A stretch of 33,156 nt of DNA, taken from Thermoplasmata archaeon (GTDB lineage: Archaea; Thermoplasmatota; Thermoplasmata; Lutacidiplasmatales; UBA184). Position 1 is the first letter of the stretch. Every line of letters starts with the position of its first letter. Location: assembly GCA_022750415.1 (NCBI GenBank), contig JAKIVT010000010.1:1-33156 (forward strand), read 5' to 3'. This document shows, in pieces, positions 16,884 to 25,991 of the stretch. Below the pieces are notes generated by a model, which had not been told where the DNA came from, did not search any database, and was given only the letters and a program-made list of their open reading frames with translations. The translations under genes were made by a program, and so were the position numbers.

Positions 16884-18127
16884 CTCCGCAACCGGGGGTC
16901 AAACGCGTCGCGGAGGCCGTCCGAGAGGAAGTTCACCGAGATCGCGAACAGGAACACGATCAGGCCGGGAAAGAGGAGCTGCCACCAGGGGAAGGCGCAC
17001 GAGGTGCCGGCCGAGGCGATCTGGCAGGCCGTGAGCTGCCCGGGGAGGATCCCGACCGCCAATGCCGACATCTGCCCCCACTCGGGGAAGTAGAGGGTGG
17101 GGAAGATATGGTACCCTAGGAAGGCGATCCCTCCAACGAGCAGCGGGATCGAGCCGACGTCGAGGGAGAGCTGGACGAACACCGGGTAGAGGCTGTTCGG
17201 CACGATGTGCTTGAGGATGATGCGGGGGGCCTTCGCGCCGCTCGCCCGGGACGCCTCGACGTACTTCTGCTCCCGGGTGACGAGCACCTGGCCCCGCACG
17301 ATGCGGGTGTAGCTCGGCCACCAGACGACGATGAACGCGCCGACCAGGAGACCGACCCGTTGCGGCAAGGTCGAGAACGACGGCCCCAACGCCGCCAGGG
17401 TCACGAGGACCAGCAGGAGGGCGGGGATGGAGAGGAAGATGTCGGTCACCCGCATGACGAGCTCGTCGACGAGCCCGCCCAAGTACCCCGCCATCGACCC
17501 GAGGAGAAGCCCAATGGCCGCCCCGACGCCGACGATGACGACCGAGATGAAGAGGGACCACTGCGCCCCTTCGATGAACCCGTCGTAGATCGAGTAGAAC
17601 AGGTTCCCGTCCGAGACGATCGTGAGGGAACCGAGCGGCAACGGGCCGCCCGAGAAGTGGGCCAAATTGAGGGTGGGCGGGACGTTCCCCGGATTGTACT
17701 GGTCGACGGCGTAGCAGTTCGGGGAGGGCGGAGGCCCGTTCGAGGGGTAGGTGCAGACCAGGTTGCAGGAGCCGTTCAGCGGGACGTAGTTCTGGGTGCC
17801 GAGCCCGGCGTAGGAACCGCAGTACAGGACGAGATGGTCGTTCGGGAACCCGTGGGTTCCCGCCGCGGCCGAGGAGACTGCCACCACGGCGAAGAAGATC
17901 AGGATCGCGAGACCGATGAGCGCCAGATTGTTGCGGCTCAGGAAGTACCACGTCCGCTTCATCTGGGCGATCCGCGGGCTCGGCCGCCGCCCCTTCGGAA
18001 TGAGGGCGGCGCTGGGGGTGACCCCCGTGGCGGAGGGAGGCGTCGGGTCGGGGAGCTTCGAATCCGGTGGGGGGGAGGACGTCGCCACGAGCTTACCCCA
18101 ACCGGACGCGGGGGTCGAGGTAGGCAT
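16880..18127 (-). CDS. dppC: Peptide ABC transporter permease (DppC-like)
   Basis: [24 protein letters not shown]-terminal TM; permease EAA-like loop [28 protein letters not shown]; 4-bp overlap with dppD. Confidence 0.9.
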   Translation of the reverse strand: MPTSTPASGWGKLVATSSPPPDSKLPDPTPPSATGVTPSAALIPKGRRPSPRIAQMKRTWYFLSRNNLALIGLAILIFFAVVAVSSAAAGTHGFPNDHLVLYCGSYAGLGTQNYVPLNGSCNLVCTYPSNGPPPSPNCYAVDQYNPGNVPPTLNLAHFSGGPLPLGSLTIVSDGNLFYSIYDGFIEGAQWSLFISVVIVGVGAAIGLLLGSMAGYLGGLVDELVMRVTDIFLSIPALLLVLVTLAALGPSFSTLPQRVGLLVGAFIVVWWPSYTRIVRGQVLVTREQKYVEASRASGAKAPRIILKHIVPNSLYPVFVQLSLDVGSIPLLVGGIAFLGYHIFPTLYFPEWGQMSALAVGILPGQLTACQIASAGTSCAFPWWQLLFPGLIVFLFAISVNFLSDGLRDAFDPRLRR

Positions 18128-19280
18128 AGAGGATGTCCACGATGATGTTCGCCGCGACGACGATGATGGTGAACAACAAGGTCGTGCCGAAGATCAGCCC
18201 GAAGTCCGGACTCGGGAGGATCGAGTAGGCGAGGAGGAGGCCGATCCCCCGCAGGTGGAACACCAGTTCAATGATCGCGAACCCGCCGATGAACCCCGCG
18301 AAGGTCAGGCCGAGAACGGTGATCGTCACGTTGAGGGAGTTTCGCCCCGCGTGCTTGCGGACGACGACCGACTCGGGAACACCCTTCGAGCGGGCCGTGC
18401 GGATGAAGTCGAGATTCATGACCTCGAGCATGCTGTTGCGGACGAATCGGAGGATCCCGGCGACCGACCCGTACGCGATGCTCACGGCGGGGAGGATCTG
18501 GCGCTTCACGGACTCCCAGGCGAGGAACCAGTTCTGGTGGATGATCGCGTCGACGGTCGGGAATCCAGTCGGCGAGGTTTGACCGAACGCTCCGACCCAT
18601 TTGGGTAACTCCCCGCCGGGGAGGCAACCCGAGGGGGGCCAGGACCCGTAGAACTCGAAGAACGGGGTCGATTGGCCGCCGCAGACCTGAGAGAACTGGC
18701 CTGCAAGGACCGTGGCCCCGAGCAAGAGCAGGATGGCCAAGAGGAACCCGGGTAAGGCGAACCCGGAGAACGACAGGACCCGCGTCGCTTGGTCCAGCGG
18801 TCGATTCCGGTAGACCGCCGAGTAGTTTCCGAGCGGGATCGCCAGCGCCAGAATGAGCAGGAGCGAAAGTGCCGCGAGCTCCAAGGTGTACGGGAGGAAG
18901 TACGAGAGAACCGTCGTGACGGGGATCGTGGACCCGCCGATCAGATTCGTACTCGCGTAACTCCCGTGCTCGGTCGACCCCCAATTGAGGGTCAGACTGT
19001 TTTTCATGTAGGTGAGCCACTGGAGGTAAATCGGTTGGTTGAGGCCGAGCGCGTGGACCCCGCGGACGTAGGCGGGGTTCGGGCACATCCCCGTCCCAGG
19101 CAATCCCAGCTGCGAGCAGGCGACCGTCGGGCTGTAGCCGAATTTCGAGGGGCCGTAGTAGGCGTTCAGTTTGGTATCGACGGGGAGGGTGCTGACCAGT
19201 ACGAAGGTGATGGTCATCACCCCGATGATGACGGGGAGGAGGAGGAGCATCCGGCGGACGATGTAAATCCACATCCGCAT
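18093..19280 (-). CDS. dppB: Peptide ABC transporter permease (DppB-like)
   Basis: MRMWIYIVRRMLLLLPVIIGVMTITFVL; EAA-like loop FIRTARSKGVPESVVVRKHAGRNSL. Start could instead be GTG 19304. Confidence 0.9.
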   Translation of the reverse strand: MRMWIYIVRRMLLLLPVIIGVMTITFVLVSTLPVDTKLNAYYGPSKFGYSPTVACSQLGLPGTGMCPNPAYVRGVHALGLNQPIYLQWLTYMKNSLTLNWGSTEHGSYASTNLIGGSTIPVTTVLSYFLPYTLELAALSLLLILALAIPLGNYSAVYRNRPLDQATRVLSFSGFALPGFLLAILLLLGATVLAGQFSQVCGGQSTPFFEFYGSWPPSGCLPGGELPKWVGAFGQTSPTGFPTVDAIIHQNWFLAWESVKRQILPAVSIAYGSVAGILRFVRNSMLEVMNLDFIRTARSKGVPESVVVRKHAGRNSLNVTITVLGLTFAGFIGGFAIIELVFHLRGIGLLLAYSILPSPDFGLIFGTTLLFTIIVVAANIIVDILYAYLDPRVRLG

Positions 19281-19299
19281 GGTGTGCAACCCCCGGCCT

Positions 19300-19317
19300 G
19301 TCACCTGACACGGTGAC
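19300..19317. promoter_or_regulatory. Inverted repeat GTCACC-N6-GGTGAC at the predicted dppB transcription start region
   Basis: gtcacc tgacac ggtgac; a minus-strand TATA-like element (RC of tatttat, 19341-19347) lies about 25-30 nt upstream. Confidence 0.4.
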
Positions 19318-19400
19318 GAAGCGTGCGATTCGGGTCCCAGTATTTATGGATTTATCGAAAAACTCGGATATTCCCGCGACGGCCGGCGCCGGCGGGCGCG

Positions 19401-19742
19401 CTAAAGCAGCGGGAGATTGCCCGTAATCGCGTCGATCTCCTCGGCTCGGGCGGGGCCGATGCCGAGGACCGTCTTCGTGCCTGGGGGGACCTCCGTAAGG
19501 CCCGCGTCCTCGACGACCTCGGTCATCAATCCCTTCGCCCGCGCCAGCCGCTGTACCCGTTCCAGGTCGTCGATGGTCGGCACAACGACGGCGATCTTCC
19601 GCTGCCCCTGGGCGAACCAGGCGGCGAGGGCGTCGGCGTTCCGTTTCCGCCCTGCCTCGACGAGCATGACGGCGGCGTGGGCGACCTGAACGGCCGTCTT
19701 TCCGGCGGTGAGCCGCAACTCGCCGCGGACGACGAGGACCAT
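19401..19742 (-). CDS. pth2: Archaeal-type peptidyl-tRNA hydrolase Pth2
   Basis: VVRGELRLTAGKTAVQVAHAAV, DAGLTEVPPGTKTVLGIGPA. Confidence 0.92.
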   Translation of the reverse strand: MVLVVRGELRLTAGKTAVQVAHAAVMLVEAGRKRNADALAAWFAQGQRKIAVVVPTIDDLERVQRLARAKGLMTEVVEDAGLTEVPPGTKTVLGIGPARAEEIDAITGNLPLL

Positions 19743-19761
19743 CTTGTACTGGCCGGCCTCC

Positions 19762-20304
19762 CTACGCGGCGTTGAGCTCCCCCTCCCGCGCCGCGACCGT
19801 CCGGGCCTCTTGAGCGAGCACCTGCTCCAGGTCGGCCTCGACCCGCGGGCGCTCGGGGGCGTCCCGAGGGAGGACCCGGAGCCGATGTCGAAGTCGGCGC
19901 TCTTCGGCTTTCAGGCCTTCAAGAACCCGGATCGTCTCGAACGGGCGCTCCTTCTCTCCTTCCGGTTCGAGGACGGGCCCGGACGGGGGAACGGCGGCGA
20001 AGGCACCCCGAAGGACGGCCGCGGCTAGGCCGACGAGGGTCACCCCGGCCAGAAGCTCGAAGAGGACGGGGTCCGACCAGTTCACCCCGAAGCCAACCGG
20101 GGAGTTGAGGAGCCCGAATCCGAGGATCACGGTGATCGCGACGCTGCCAAACAGGCTGAGAGCGAGCGTTTCGAGGAGATGAATGGCGCCGTTCGGTCCT
20201 CGGAACCGCCATTCGGGGAACGTCGCCCGGGCGAGGGCGAAACCGGGGAGAACGAACGTGAGGGCGAGGCCGGCCACCGCCTCGGCGGCGTTGACGGACG
20301 CCAT
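19762..20304 (-). CDS. Small membrane protein with charged C-terminal helical tail (DUF1616-like)
   Basis: Two or more hydrophobic segments (GLALTFVLPGFALARATFP, LALSLFGSVAITVILGFGLLN) plus a predicted cytosolic helical tail; sits between ffh and pth2 with short gaps. Confidence 0.65.
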   Translation of the reverse strand: MASVNAAEAVAGLALTFVLPGFALARATFPEWRFRGPNGAIHLLETLALSLFGSVAITVILGFGLLNSPVGFGVNWSDPVLFELLAGVTLVGLAAAVLRGAFAAVPPSGPVLEPEGEKERPFETIRVLEGLKAEERRLRHRLRVLPRDAPERPRVEADLEQVLAQEARTVAAREGELNAA

Positions 20305-20313
20305 CGCCCCGGA

Positions 20314-21651
20314 CTACGCCGGCGGCCCTCCCCCGTGGAACTGGCGCTCCAATTGGCGGCGGAGCTTCCGATTGGAGGCGATCCCGTGGGCCGCCTTCCG
20401 GGTGGTGTCCACGTACTTCAGCAACGCCCGGACCTCGGGGGGCTTGACCCCGCTCCCGCGGGCGATCCGCTGGATCCGGTCCCCTTTGATGATGTGGTAA
20501 TCGTCGAGCTCGGCGCCGTTCACCGAGTCGAGGATCGAACGGAACCGGCGGAGCCGCTTCTGGGTGTCCTCGAGTTGGTTGTCGCTCAGTTTGGCCCCGC
20601 CGAACGACGGGAGCATCGACATCAGCTTGGAGAACGGACCCATCTGTCCGAGGGAGTCGAGCTGCGCCCGCATGTCCCGGAGGGTGAACTTCCCGGACAT
20701 GAGGTTCTCGGCGGCCTTCTCCGCCTCCTCCTTGTCGGTGAGTTCCTCGAACCGCTCGAGGAGGGTCTGGATGTCGCCCATCCCGAGGAGTCGGGAGACG
20801 AACCGGGTCGGCTCGAACCGCTCGAGCTCGTCGAGGTGCTCGCCGGTGCCCAGGAAGACGATGGGGGCTCCGCTCGCCGCCACGGCCGAGAGGGCGCCTC
20901 CCCCTTTCGCCGACCCATCGATCTTGGTCAGCACGACCCCGGTCAGTCCGACCGCCTTGTGGAACGCTTCCGCGCTCCGGCCGGCCGACTGGCCCATCGC
21001 CGCATCGAGCACGAGGAGCGTCTCGTCCGGGTGAACGGCCTCCCGGACCCGTCCGAGCTCCGCGATCAGCTCGGCGTCGATGCCGCTCCGACCGGCAGTG
21101 TCGACGATGACGGCGAGGTGCGGGGGGAATTTGGCGAGCGCCTCCTTCACGATCACCTCGGCCCGCTTTTCCGACCGGTTCGCGTAGAACTCGCACCCGA
21201 CCTTCTTCGCGAGCTGCTCGAGCTGGTCGATCGCCGCTGGTCGGTGGACGTCGGCGGCGACGAGTCCGACTCGGACCCCTTTCTTCTGGAAGTGGCGCGC
21301 GAGCTTGCCGGCGGTGGTCGTCTTCCCCTGGCCAAAGAGGCCGACCATCAGGATCTTGCGCGGTTTGACCTCGAACGGCCGGTCCGGGCCAAGGATTCCG
21401 CGGATCTCTTCGTAGATGATCCGCACCAGGAAATCGCGGACCGAGGCGCCCGCCGGCGGCTTCTCCTCTTTCGCGCGGCGCTTGACCCGCTGCGTGAGGT
21501 CGAGGGCGAGCTGGACGTTGACGTCGGATTGCAGGAGCGCCCGCTGGATGTCGCGCGAGACCTCCGCGAGGAGGGCGTCGTCCACCGCCGAGCCGCGGGC
21601 GATCTTTTGCAGAACGCCGCGGAGCGATTTTCCGAGCGAGTCGAGGACCAT
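20314..21651 (-). CDS. srp54: Signal recognition particle GTPase SRP54
   Basis: MVLDSLGKSLRGVLQKIARGS, GLFGQGKTTTAGKLA, VDTAGR, LTKIDGSAKGGGALS, M-domain; start at 21651 rather than 21825. Confidence 0.95.
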   Translation of the reverse strand: MVLDSLGKSLRGVLQKIARGSAVDDALLAEVSRDIQRALLQSDVNVQLALDLTQRVKRRAKEEKPPAGASVRDFLVRIIYEEIRGILGPDRPFEVKPRKILMVGLFGQGKTTTAGKLARHFQKKGVRVGLVAADVHRPAAIDQLEQLAKKVGCEFYANRSEKRAEVIVKEALAKFPPHLAVIVDTAGRSGIDAELIAELGRVREAVHPDETLLVLDAAMGQSAGRSAEAFHKAVGLTGVVLTKIDGSAKGGGALSAVAASGAPIVFLGTGEHLDELERFEPTRFVSRLLGMGDIQTLLERFEELTDKEEAEKAAENLMSGKFTLRDMRAQLDSLGQMGPFSKLMSMLPSFGGAKLSDNQLEDTQKRLRRFRSILDSVNGAELDDYHIIKGDRIQRIARGSGVKPPEVRALLKYVDTTRKAAHGIASNRKLRRQLERQFHGGGPPA

Positions 21652-21823
21652 CGTACACCCGCCGGCCCGCCGCTCGTCCGGCCGACGAGCGCTCGAGGGG
21701 GACCACCCCTCATTATGTTTGGGGAACTCGAAAACTCGTCGGGCAGCGTCGCGCCCGTGCGACGACGCCGCATTCTCGGGCAACGCTCTTATCGCGCGAA
21801 CGGGGTGAGAGGTTCGGGACCCC

Positions 21824-23296
21824 ATGGTCGCCGATGCCAGCCCCGGGACGGCGGCTCCCGCACCGCCGAAAGCGCCGCCGAAGCTGAACCCGGTCCGGGT
21901 CCAGATCCACGAGGCGCCGGTCGCGGAGCGGACCCAGAATTTCGAGGAGGTCCTTCACGCCTACTCGAAGGAGGACGCGATCCTCGAAGCGAAGCGCTGC
22001 ATCCAATGCCGCCGACCCTGGTGCGTGGAAGCGTGCCCGATCTCGCAGGACGCCCGCGAGTACATCCGGTTCATCGCCGACGGGGATTTCGACGGCGCGG
22101 CGCGCGTGACGGTGCAGGAGAATCCGCTCGCCACCTGCCTCTGCAAGGTCTGCTACCACTACTGCGAGGACGCCTGTGTCGTGAAGAAGAAGGGCGTCCC
22201 CGTCGCCATTCGCCACCTCAAGCGGGCGGCGATGGAACTCGGGAACGGGGACCTCGCCTATGTCGCCACGGCCCCCAAGAACCAGCGGATCGCCGTGGTC
22301 GGCGCCGGTCCGGCCGGGATCATGGCGGCGTGGGAGCTCGGGATCCGAGGCTACGCGGTGACCGTCTTCGAGCAGGAACCGGTGTACGGAGGCCTCATGC
22401 AAACGATTCCCGCCTACCGGATGACCGACGCGGACGTCGAGGAGGACCGGGCCCGATTCCGGGACCTCGACGTGACGTTCGTCAAGGACCGGCGCATCGG
22501 CGCCGAATTCCCCCCCGAGAAGCTCCTTGCCGAAGGGTATCTCGCCGTGTTCCTCTCGGTTGGCACGAGCGCCCACCGCTCGCTCGGGGTCGTCGGCGAG
22601 GACCTTCCCGGTGTCGTGCCGGCTCTGGAGTTGCTCAAGCGCGTCAACCGCAGCGAGCCGGTCTCGCTCGGCCACCAGATCGTCGTCATCGGGGGCGGTG
22701 ATGTGGCGATGGACTCCATCCGCAGCGCCCTTCGGTTGTCCCAAGGCGGAAAAGTCACTCTCGTGTACCGGCGAAGCCAGGAGGAGATGCCGGCCGACCC
22801 CGAGGAGGTCCACGGCGCCATGACCGAGGGGATCGAGTTCATTTTCCAGAAAGCCCCGGTTCGCATCGTCGGAACCGGGCACGTCGAAGGGGTCGTCTTC
22901 CAATCGATCGAGCTCGGCCCTCCGGATGCCGGCGGACGCCGCTCCCCGGTTCCTGTTCCCGGTTCTGAGGTCACGATCCCCTGCGACACGGTCGTCGTCG
23001 CCGTGGGCCAGAAGGCCGACCTCGCCGGGTTCGGCACCGCGCTCGACCTCAAGCTCACGAGCCAAGGATGGCCGGAAGGGAAGAATCCGGGGTTTGCCAC
23101 GGCGATTCCAGGCGTCTTCGCCGCCGGCGGCCGTTCGGTCGTCTACGCCATGGGAACCGCGACCAAGGCCGCGGAGGCGATCGATGCCTACCTCTCGGCC
23201 CAGCGCAATGCCGTGGCCGAGCCTCGACCGGACCCGTTCGGGGGCCCGACGAAGTACCACCTCCCCGCGGGGTACACGACCCCGATCCGCAGTTAG
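21824..23296 (+). CDS. GltD/NfnB-like FAD/NAD(P)-dependent oxidoreductase with N-terminal Fe-S domain
   Basis: RCIQCRRPWCVEACPI, CLCKVCYHYCEDAC, IAVVGAGPAGIMAAWEL, VIGGGDVAMDSIRSALR, PGVFAAGGRSV. Confidence 0.88.
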   Translation: MVADASPGTAAPAPPKAPPKLNPVRVQIHEAPVAERTQNFEEVLHAYSKEDAILEAKRCIQCRRPWCVEACPISQDAREYIRFIADGDFDGAARVTVQENPLATCLCKVCYHYCEDACVVKKKGVPVAIRHLKRAAMELGNGDLAYVATAPKNQRIAVVGAGPAGIMAAWELGIRGYAVTVFEQEPVYGGLMQTIPAYRMTDADVEEDRARFRDLDVTFVKDRRIGAEFPPEKLLAEGYLAVFLSVGTSAHRSLGVVGEDLPGVVPALELLKRVNRSEPVSLGHQIVVIGGGDVAMDSIRSALRLSQGGKVTLVYRRSQEEMPADPEEVHGAMTEGIEFIFQKAPVRIVGTGHVEGVVFQSIELGPPDAGGRRSPVPVPGSEVTIPCDTVVVAVGQKADLAGFGTALDLKLTSQGWPEGKNPGFATAIPGVFAAGGRSVVYAMGTATKAAEAIDAYLSAQRNAVAEPRPDPFGGPTKYHLPAGYTTPIRS

Positions 23297-23434
23297 GCGC
23301 GCCACGACCGGACGGGCGGCGGCGACCGGTCCTCGTCGGATGTCGCGCGCGTACGGAACGGTTCGAAAGTTCCACGTCCCCCGCGCAAACGGCAGGTTTA
23401 TCGCAGGGCGGCCCGACTAGGCGGGAGGACGTCG

Positions 23435-25885
23435 ATGGATCGGCGCCTGCGCTCCCTGCTACGCCTGAGCCTCGTCGTCGCGGCGGCGTTCCTCGGGCTC
23501 GGCGGTGTGCTGTCTCCCCTGGGAGCCGCGACGGCCGTGCCGGCGGCGGCCCCCCATCCGACCCCGGTCTGGGCGAGCGAACTACCGTCGGCGCTCTTGG
23601 GGGCGCCCGCTGCCCGCCTAGGTTTCAACGCAGCCATCGCGCAATCGGTTCTCGACGCGGCGCCCGCTTCGGGAACGCTCACCACGGTCCTCACGCTTCG
23701 GCCAAGCAGCCCTTCGTTCTACCTGACACCCGGTCCGGGAACCCGCGCGCTGACCACGTCCGAGGTGGCCGCCGAGTACGGCCTGTCCCCCCTCCAGTAC
23801 TCCGCGCTCGAGTCGTATTTTACCGGCCACGGCATCACCATCCTTCACGCATGGCCTGACCGGTTGTCCCTGACAATCTCGGGTCCGGCCGCCCAGATGG
23901 GGAGCGCGTTCGGTACGTCCGAGAAAAGCGGGCTCTACCAGGGGCGACCCGTCGTGTTCGCCACCTCCCTTCCCACACTCCCCGCGCCGTTCCAGTCCGA
24001 GGTCGCTGCGGTCAGCGGGCTCACGACCGAACCCGGTCGATTCACGCTGCCGTTTCAGGCGCTCCCGGACCCTGCGCTCCCGCTGTCCACGGAGGCGGGT
24101 CCGGCGCAAGGTCGCACCACGCCGACCGTCACTCCGCCGGCGATCCACACGATTTACGGTCTCGACGCGCTGTACAACTATTCCGGGACGAGCCACTGGG
24201 CGACCGGCATCGGCATCGCCCTCGTCCTGTGGGGAGACGGGTACGCTCCCGCGGACCTCCAGACGTTCTACTCGAGCGCGTACCCTTCGGGATTCCCCGC
24301 GCCGGTGCTTCGGTACTTCCCCGTCGATGGGGCCCCGCAACCGTCCGCGGCCGCGCTCAGCGACCCGTCGACCGGTCCCCAGGAGCTGACCCTCGACCTC
24401 GAGTGGGCGGGGAGCGAGGCGCCGGGGGCGACCCTGGACGCTGTCTACGCCCCGGACGGTCCCTCGTCGAACGGGTACTCGCCGACCGACCCCTCGATGG
24501 AGGATGCGCTGAACGAGGCCGTCACCTCGGTCACCGGCGTGCAGGTCCTCTCGATGTCGTTCGGAACCGCCGACGGTACCGACACCGCGTTCCAAGCCGC
24601 GTTCTCGAATTCGTTCCACGAGGCGACGCTCAAGGGGATCACGATCCTCGCCGCGAGCGGCGACACGGGCGGCACCTCCTCCAAGAACTGCCAGGGCAAC
24701 GTCGCCCCCCAATTCCCCGCGAGCTCCCCCCAGGTCGTGGCCGTGGGCGGCACCGCCCCCGTGCTCACCGAGAACGCGCTCGGTGTCGTCAACGGGCTCG
24801 AATCCGAACCCGCCTGGAACCTCTCGGGCGGCGGATTCTCCGCGGACTACCCCGCTCCCTCCTGGCAGCTGGTCGGAAGCGCCGCGGGCCCGATCGGGGC
24901 GAGCGGGATGCGGGGCGAACCGGACGTCGCCGGACCGGCGGCGGACAACGAGTTCTACTTCAACGGACGGGCGGCGTTTGGCGAGGGGACGAGCTTTGCC
25001 ACTCCGATGTGGGCCGGCTTGATCGCCGAAATGGACGCCCTCCGAGGCAATCCTCTCGGCTTCGTGACCCCCCACCTCTATGCCGTCGGCGCCGGGGGAG
25101 GTGGATCCATCGGTGGGGGCCTCGTCGACATCACGCAAGGGGGCAACTGTCTCGGGCCCGCGGGACCCGGATGGGACACCGCGACCGGGTGGGGCTCGCC
25201 TCGGGCGTTGCCGTTGTTCGAGGAGATCGCCGGGACGTACGTCGGCGTCGACCTCGGCGTCTCGCCGCGACCCGTCGCGCCCGGAGCAACCTTGACCGCG
25301 ACGGTGCACGCGTTCAACGCAACGAGCAAACGGGGAATCGGTTCCCTGTCCGTCTTCGTCGAGCTCGACTCGCTGTCGTACAGTGGACCGTGCGGTGGGG
25401 TGCTCGCGACGGCCACCGGACCGACCGATGCGAACGGGTCGTTCACCGTCGGCGTCCCGGTCCCGGGGTGTTACTTCGGCTCGCAGGTCTCGCTGTCCGT
25501 TACCGTCAGCTCGAACGGGTTCTACGGCAGCAACCAGACGACGGTGGCCGTCAATCTCGACGGGATCTCCGGACTGCTGGCCGCCCTGCAACAGTACCCG
25601 TACAACGTCGTGGGGTTCGCGGTCATCATGGTCGCCGCGACCGCCCTTGGGTTGCTCGCGAGTTCCCGGCACAAGCGTCGCCTCGCACGTCGACCCCCCC
25701 CGCGGGTGCCGCCGGGGGCGAAATCGCCCGGTCCCGCTCCCCCTCCTACGAGCGACTCCGTGACGGGACCCCCAGGGCCCGACCCGATGCCGGTGGTCGA
25801 CGCGCCCGGACCGGCCACATCGGGGCCAGTCGCGGAACCCGAGGCGCCTTCGGCGGCGCCGAGCGCGCCGGATTATCCCGTCTAG
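23435..25885 (+). CDS. Secreted S53 family (sedolisin/pro-kumamolisin) peptidase with C-terminal Ig-like domain, TM helix and Pro-rich cytoplasmic tail
   Basis: N-terminal signal, activation domain, E/D pair in QELTLDLEWAGSEAPGATLD, oxyanion-type ILAASGDTGG, catalytic GEGTSFATPMWAG, Ca-site-like VDITQGGN...GWDTATGWGSP, TM VVGFAVIMVAATALGLLASS. Confidence 0.92.
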   Translation: MDRRLRSLLRLSLVVAAAFLGLGGVLSPLGAATAVPAAAPHPTPVWASELPSALLGAPAARLGFNAAIAQSVLDAAPASGTLTTVLTLRPSSPSFYLTPGPGTRALTTSEVAAEYGLSPLQYSALESYFTGHGITILHAWPDRLSLTISGPAAQMGSAFGTSEKSGLYQGRPVVFATSLPTLPAPFQSEVAAVSGLTTEPGRFTLPFQALPDPALPLSTEAGPAQGRTTPTVTPPAIHTIYGLDALYNYSGTSHWATGIGIALVLWGDGYAPADLQTFYSSAYPSGFPAPVLRYFPVDGAPQPSAAALSDPSTGPQELTLDLEWAGSEAPGATLDAVYAPDGPSSNGYSPTDPSMEDALNEAVTSVTGVQVLSMSFGTADGTDTAFQAAFSNSFHEATLKGITILAASGDTGGTSSKNCQGNVAPQFPASSPQVVAVGGTAPVLTENALGVVNGLESEPAWNLSGGGFSADYPAPSWQLVGSAAGPIGASGMRGEPDVAGPAADNEFYFNGRAAFGEGTSFATPMWAGLIAEMDALRGNPLGFVTPHLYAVGAGGGGSIGGGLVDITQGGNCLGPAGPGWDTATGWGSPRALPLFEEIAGTYVGVDLGVSPRPVAPGATLTATVHAFNATSKRGIGSLSVFVELDSLSYSGPCGGVLATATGPTDANGSFTVGVPVPGCYFGSQVSLSVTVSSNGFYGSNQTTVAVNLDGISGLLAALQQYPYNVVGFAVIMVAATALGLLASSRHKRRLARRPPPRVPPGAKSPGPAPPPTSDSVTGPPGPDPMPVVDAPGPATSGPVAEPEAPSAAPSAPDYPV

Positions 25886-25928
25886 TCCAACCTGTTCGTG
25901 AGAGACCATGGCCGCCCTCGCCGGCGGC

Positions 25929-25945
25929 GTGGGGCGACGCCCCAC
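25929..25945. terminator. Hairpin gtggggc-gac-gccccac after the S53 peptidase gene
   Basis: 7-bp perfect stem with 3-nt loop, about 44 bp downstream of the stop codon. Confidence 0.35.
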
Positions 25946-25991
25946 AGGCCCCGCTCCGAGGAGTTAAGCCGCCGCCGCGGGTGGGCGCGAC

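Noticed and set aside
19919-21706. 595-aa minus-strand ORF overlapping SRP54 in another frame
   Set aside because: Same-strand alternative frame of srp54, Arg/Pro-rich; srp54 is clearly the real gene.
20179-22701. 840-aa plus-strand ORF
   Set aside because: Spans antisense to srp54 and an off-frame of the GltD-like gene; chimeric shadow ORF.
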